A stretch of DNA of 64,000 bases, taken from assembly GCF_001026905.1 (NCBI RefSeq), contig NZ_LAQL01000017.1, forward strand, positions 31,494 to 95,493. The letters are read 5' to 3'. Positions 62,058 through 64,000 of the stretch are shown one piece after another (position 1 is the stretch's first letter; each line of letters starts with the position of its first letter). Position numbers and translations under genes: made by a program. Source of the DNA: Kiloniella spongiae (GTDB lineage: Bacteria; Pseudomonadota; Alphaproteobacteria; Kiloniellales; Kiloniellaceae). The notes under the pieces were generated by a model that did no database searches, was not told where the DNA came from, and saw only the letters and a program-made list of their open reading frames with translations.

Positions 62058-64000
62058 ATGGTTGGTAGCTTAGGCGAAACAAAAACAATAGACCCTGATA
62101 CTGTTGAGGTAGATCTTCTTGGTGTTAGTCAGGCTGCATCCCGTGTTGCGAAGCCTGATGCAGGGCAGAGCCTTGTCGTCGAGACACAACCAGGACAGGT
62201 TTACGATCTTGATTTTGACTTATCTAACGCTCAGGTCTCAAGCAGCACTGAAGGCCAATTGATACTATCGTTCCCTGACGAAAGTAAAATTACTTTCCTT
62301 AACCTTTCGGGTTATGAAGACGGGATTAGACCAATCATCAACGCCAATGGTGAAGCGATTGATATTCCTGCCTTGTTCGAATTACTTGCATCATTGAATG
62401 GTGAAAACCCGTTGGAAACTGCGGTGGGAAGTAATCTCACGGCGCAAGGTGGTGGGGGGTCGATTTATAACGATGAACTGGGCGAGAACCTTGACGGTTT
62501 AGCGGCAAGTGAAACTCTTGATGGGGTCGAAGCTCTATCACTCGATCTTATTGATGGAGAAGAAGACGAACTGGACTTGCTTTCGCAAGCTGTAGAAACG
62601 GATACGGCGATAGTAACGCCGGTTCCAGAAGGTTGTTCGCTAAAACTCCCTGATGCCTTGAATCTCATTCAGGGAACAAATGGGAATAACGTACTCCGCG
62701 GAACGACGGGTTCTGATGAAATTCAAGGAAATGACGGACACGACAGAATTTATGGCGGTGATTCTGCGGATGTGATTGTTGGTGGTAAAGGAGACGACAA
62801 CCTTTACGGGCAAGAAGGGGATGATTTTTTTCTTGTAGAAGGAAACGATCAAAGTGCCGATCGGTTTAACGGTGGTTCAGGTACTGACACAATTCATGGA
62901 TCAGAAGGTGATGATATCATCACTGTCCGTCATCTGACACGCGGTGATTCTATTGAAGAAATCGATGGTTGTGGTGGTGAAAACGTATTAGCGGGTACAT
63001 CAGGTAACAATACGATTGATCTGCGTAATACAACACTCACCAATATTGATCGTATTGATGGTGGTATGGGTCATGACCGTATTACCGGATCTGCTGGCGA
63101 TGATACGATTGTTGGTGGAACGGGGAATGATTATCTCCGCGGCGAAGATGGAAATGACACTTTTGTCGTTGAAGGTAATGGTCAGGGATCAGACCGTTTC
63201 AATGGTGGTACAGGCACGGATAAGATCCAAGGCAGCGATGGAGATCAAACAGTAGTTGTTCAACACCTGACCACAGGTGATTCGATTGAAGAGATCGATC
63301 TGGGGACAGGCAACAATGTTCTCTCTGGCACATCAGGTAACAATACAATTGATCTGCGGAATACAACGCTGACCAACGTTGATCGTATCGACGGTGACGC
63401 AGGCCATGACCGTATTACCGGGTCTGCTGGTGATGATATTATTATTGGTGGTACAGGAAATGACTATCTTCGCGGCGAAGCTGGAAACGATATATTTATT
63501 GTTGAAGGTAATGGTCAGGGTGCCGACCGTTTTAATGGCGGTGCGGGTACGGATAAAATCCAAGGGAGCGACGGTGATCAGACCGTTGTTGTTCAGCACC
63601 TGACCACCAGTGATTCTATCGAAGAGATTGATCTGGGGACAGGCAACAATGTTCTCTCTGGCACATCAGGTAACAATACAATTGATTTGCGGAATACAAC
63701 GCTGACCAACGTTGATCGTATCGACGGCGGCGCAGGCCATGACCGGATTACGGGCTCTGCTGGTGATGATATTATTATTGGTGGTACAGGAAATGACTAT
63801 CTTCGCGGCGAATCTGGAAACGATATATTTATTGTTGAAGGTAATGGTCAGGGTGCCGACCGTTTTAATGGCGGTGCGGGTACGGATAAAATCCAAGGCA
63901 GTGACGGAGATCAGACCGTTGTTGTTCAACACCTGACGACAGGTGATTCCATCGAAGAGATTGATCTGAGGACAGGCAACAATGTTCTCTCTGGCACATC
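62058..64000 (+). CDS. Large RTX-type calcium-binding repeat protein, N-terminal part (runs off the window)
   Basis: The frame is open from the ATG at 62058 to the window end (647 codons, no stop). Residues 1-130 form a Cys-free domain with LSFPDESKITFLNLSGYEDG, like the opening of very large type I-secreted surface proteins in Rhodospirillales (from memory). An acidic linker follows (about 140-200). From about residue 205 come RTX-like nonapeptide motifs (GGKGDDNLYG, GGTGNDYLRG) within 111-residue repeats. Such proteins bind Ca2+ outside the cell and leave by a type I system; no such exporter is in the window. The ribosome binding site is weak. Confidence 0.9.
   Translation, partial: MVGSLGETKTIDPDTVEVDLLGVSQAASRVAKPDAGQSLVVETQPGQVYDLDFDLSNAQVSSSTEGQLILSFPDESKITFLNLSGYEDGIRPIINANGEAIDIPALFELLASLNGENPLETAVGSNLTAQGGGGSIYNDELGENLDGLAASETLDGVEALSLDLIDGEEDELDLLSQAVETDTAIVTPVPEGCSLKLPDALNLIQGTNGNNVLRGTTGSDEIQGNDGHDRIYGGDSADVIVGGKGDDNLYGQEGDDFFLVEGNDQSADRFNGGSGTDTIHGSEGDDIITVRHLTRGDSIEEIDGCGGENVLAGTSGNNTIDLRNTTLTNIDRIDGGMGHDRITGSAGDDTIVGGTGNDYLRGEDGNDTFVVEGNGQGSDRFNGGTGTDKIQGSDGDQTVVVQHLTTGDSIEEIDLGTGNNVLSGTSGNNTIDLRNTTLTNVDRIDGDAGHDRITGSAGDDIIIGGTGNDYLRGEAGNDIFIVEGNGQGADRFNGGAGTDKIQGSDGDQTVVVQHLTTSDSIEEIDLGTGNNVLSGTSGNNTIDLRNTTLTNVDRIDGGAGHDRITGSAGDDIIIGGTGNDYLRGESGNDIFIVEGNGQGADRFNGGAGTDKIQGSDGDQTVVVQHLTTGDSIEEIDLRTGNNVLSGT
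63001..63333 (+). repeat. RTX repeat unit 1 (333 bp, 111 aa)
   Basis: In-frame unit containing NNTIDLRNTTLTN, DRITGSAGDDTIVGGTGNDYL, then a stretch ending SIEEIDLGTGNNVLSG. It is the most diverged of the three full units. A more degenerate copy without the first third lies at about 62660-63000. Confidence 0.9.
63334..63666 (+). repeat. RTX repeat unit 2 (333 bp, 111 aa)
   Basis: Exactly 333 bp after unit 1 and nearly identical to unit 3 at the DNA level, with few differences, many of them silent. This implies recent duplication or gene conversion within the array. Confidence 0.92.
63667..63999 (+). repeat. RTX repeat unit 3 (333 bp, 111 aa)
   Basis: The third full unit; a further unit begins at the window edge (position 64000). 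The total number of repeats cannot be seen. Confidence 0.9.

Noticed and set aside
63001..63999. CRISPR-like or minisatellite array
   Set aside because: The repeats are 333 bp, in frame, with no spacers, and encode RTX motifs, so they are protein repeats.

Overview
The window is chromosomal DNA of an alphaproteobacterium with a moderate, slightly AT-rich base composition. The sequence evidence is the purS-purQ-purL-bolA-grxD run, two DUF1476 proteins (zeta-type inhibitors of the alphaproteobacterial F1-ATPase), a GcvA-like LysR regulator facing a DUF1127 protein, and the short alphaproteobacterial type of glutamyl-tRNA synthetase. A marine Rhodospirillales-like lineage would fit, but that placement is inference. 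There are no insertion sequences, phage genes or CRISPR arrays. About 90 percent of the DNA is coding, and many genes end at easily read hairpin terminators.

Layout. 1-5.1 kb: the edge of an SDR gene, then nadE-gltX and cysS. 5.2-8.7 kb: a LysR gene and a coupled pair of conserved genes of unknown function. 8.8-14.7 kb: LysE exporter, DUF805 protein, cimA, trmJ, a creatinase-like M24 protein that has lost its metal ligands, and rpsD with a structured leader. 14.9-23.5 kb: a small secreted protein, then grxD, bolA, purL, purQ, purS, an NRDE protein, two zeta paralogues and purB. purC, expected in this array, is absent. 23.8-32.6 kb: a membrane protein, isochorismatase-like hydrolase, radC, map, sfsA, lipoprotein, MFS, YtoQ, a CinA-type protein, PilZ and an AIG2-like protein.

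32.8-33.1 kb holds the most striking object: a tRNA-Leu(UAA) gene on the minus strand split in its anticodon by a compact group I intron of about 255 nt. This is the same tRNA and insertion point as the classic cyanobacterial and plastid intron.

33.3-45.2 kb: gcvA-like regulator, DUF1127, nadK, a secreted protein, MFS, moaA, an NlpC/P60 peptidase, the decayed remnant of a HAD phosphatase, an MscS channel, a TetR-AarF-DUF6463 overlapping operon and an M23 peptidase. 45.3-48.1 kb: a three-gene ABC importer of the TrpXYZ/ABC_sub_bind type. 48.5-51.7 kb: fdhD-mobA and an MFS transporter. 51.8-55.3 kb: a TPP-riboswitch operon, thiD-thiZ-thiX-thiY, for pyrimidine precursor uptake and phosphorylation. 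55.5-61.6 kb: ridA and a complete oppABCDF peptide importer. 62.1 kb to the edge: the start of a large RTX-type surface or secreted protein built from 111-residue repeats, behind a very AT-rich upstream region.

How parts work together: nadE and nadK supply NAD(P); the purine run makes FGAM and later intermediates; moaA, mobA and fdhD serve molybdenum enzymes; thiD plus ThiXYZ salvage the thiamine pyrimidine under TPP control; the Opp and TrpX-like systems are solute importers.
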